Shown here piece by piece: positions 63,615 to 64,000 of a stretch of 64,000 nucleotides of DNA. A program made the position numbers and the translations under genes. This DNA comes from Phytophthora colocasiae (Eukaryota; Oomycota; Peronosporomycetes; Peronosporales; Peronosporaceae). The notes under the pieces were generated by a model. The model saw only the letters and a program-made list of their open reading frames with translations, ran no database searches and had not been told where the DNA came from. How positions within the stretch are numbered: the first letter of the stretch is position 1; every line of letters begins with the position of its first letter. The stretch is taken from contig JAGKQI010000090.1 of the NCBI GenBank assembly GCA_018806915.1, forward strand, positions 2,666,001 through 2,730,000. Direction: 5' to 3'.

Positions 63615-64000
63615 ATGCCATTCTACAAAGTTTCAAGAAAGCAAAGAAGCGCGAAGATGGAAGAAGACGCGATGGCAGCTCAAGAGAACCGCATTGTGGT
63701 GGTAAACTGTATCGTCGTTGGCGTACGCGGACGGCCGGTCAGCTTAAGCACCAAGTTGAATGCATTGGTGGGGACCTTGAGCGCGCCAATAAAGGAAGCG
63801 TACAAATCAGAACTGAAGGACGTTGATCAAGGCGAGCTGCTGCTTTTTGAGGCCAAGAAGGCGGATGGCACGTGGCTGTCTGCTGATCCTGCTTTTAAAG
63901 AAACCCTGCAGGCTATGCTAAGTGGCGATGCTCCTGCCGAGATCAAGGACATCATTGGAGACGACAGGACGTCATTTACGGGACTGGAAACAATCGCAGA
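63615..64000 (+). CDS. CRN-3 (Crinkler effector), N-terminal part, runs off window
   Basis: ATG 63615 in the same TTGGTTTTAGTATGCC context as CRN-1. Near-identical to CRN-1 (MPFYKVSRKQ, VVGVRGRPVSL, LLLFEAKK) with a Glu for Asp just before the motif. The TTAA at 63744-63747 is uninterrupted. No lesion before the window end. Header function: translocation and targeting into the plant cell. The C-terminal domain is not visible. Confidence 0.85.
   Translation, partial: MPFYKVSRKQRSAKMEEDAMAAQENRIVVVNCIVVGVRGRPVSLSTKLNALVGTLSAPIKEAYKSELKDVDQGELLLFEAKKADGTWLSADPAFKETLQAMLSGDAPAEIKDIIGDDRTSFTGLETIA

Noticed and set aside
1..64000. tRNA, rRNA, CRISPR arrays, RXLR effectors
   Set aside because: None seen on reading both strands; no cloverleaf-like, array or signal peptide-RXLR-EER pattern.

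Overview
The window looks like a repeat-rich accessory region of an oomycete, most likely Phytophthora. Evidence for this: Crinkler-type (CRN) N-termini with an LFLAK motif, short introns (about 49-66 nt, GT..AG), chromodomain Ty3/gypsy, Ty1/copia, Tc1/mariner, piggyBac and Helitron sequences, and a GAF protein and bZIP-like protein of oomycete style. I see no prokaryotic gene organisation, tRNA, rRNA or CRISPR array. The species cannot be named from the sequence alone.

Layout. 1-2.8 kb: the 3' part of a GAF-domain protein gene. 2.9-4.0 kb: a broken bZIP-like/M96-type gene. 4.0-5.1 kb: an interspersed repeat and the 5' half of a short-chain dehydrogenase (SDR) gene. 5.2-13.2 kb: a decayed Ty3/gypsy element on the minus strand (here GYP-A) with one LTR. 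13.5-17.2 kb and 22.7-28.5 kb: two inverted, near-identical arms. Each holds a coiled-coil pseudogene, a leucine-rich-repeat pseudogene, a piggyBac transposase (PB-A), a BCDIN3D-like methyltransferase fragment and an unknown gene pair. The 5.5 kb between the arms holds a three-exon unknown gene and two decayed secreted-protein genes. 29.2-29.8 kb: the 3' half of the SDR gene.

30.4-64 kb is a direct array of CRN units, each CRN followed by the C-terminal part of a CocE/X-Pro dipeptidyl-peptidase-like hydrolase. CRN-1 (30.4-44.8 kb) is cut by a Ty1/copia element (COP-A, 30945-35862) and a Ty3/gypsy chromovirus (GYP-B, 36173-43401); GYP-B itself carries a Tc1/mariner element (TC-A, 37099-38808). 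CRN-2 (55.7-60.0 kb) is cut near its 5' end by a piggyBac-like element (PB-C, 55810-57929) at a TTAA. CRN-3 begins at 63615 and leaves the window. Between them lie a dead piggyBac gene (PB-B), a TIR element with a SANT/Myb-like pseudogene, a Helitron fragment and an apparently intact Tc1/mariner element (TC-B, 61246-62804).

The genes do not form a pathway. The common theme is an effector family (LFLAK header, P-loop NTPase, PD-(D/E)XK-like nuclease) being duplicated in tandem and broken by recent transposition. The target-site duplications can be read directly and are confirmed by uninterrupted paralogues in the same window.
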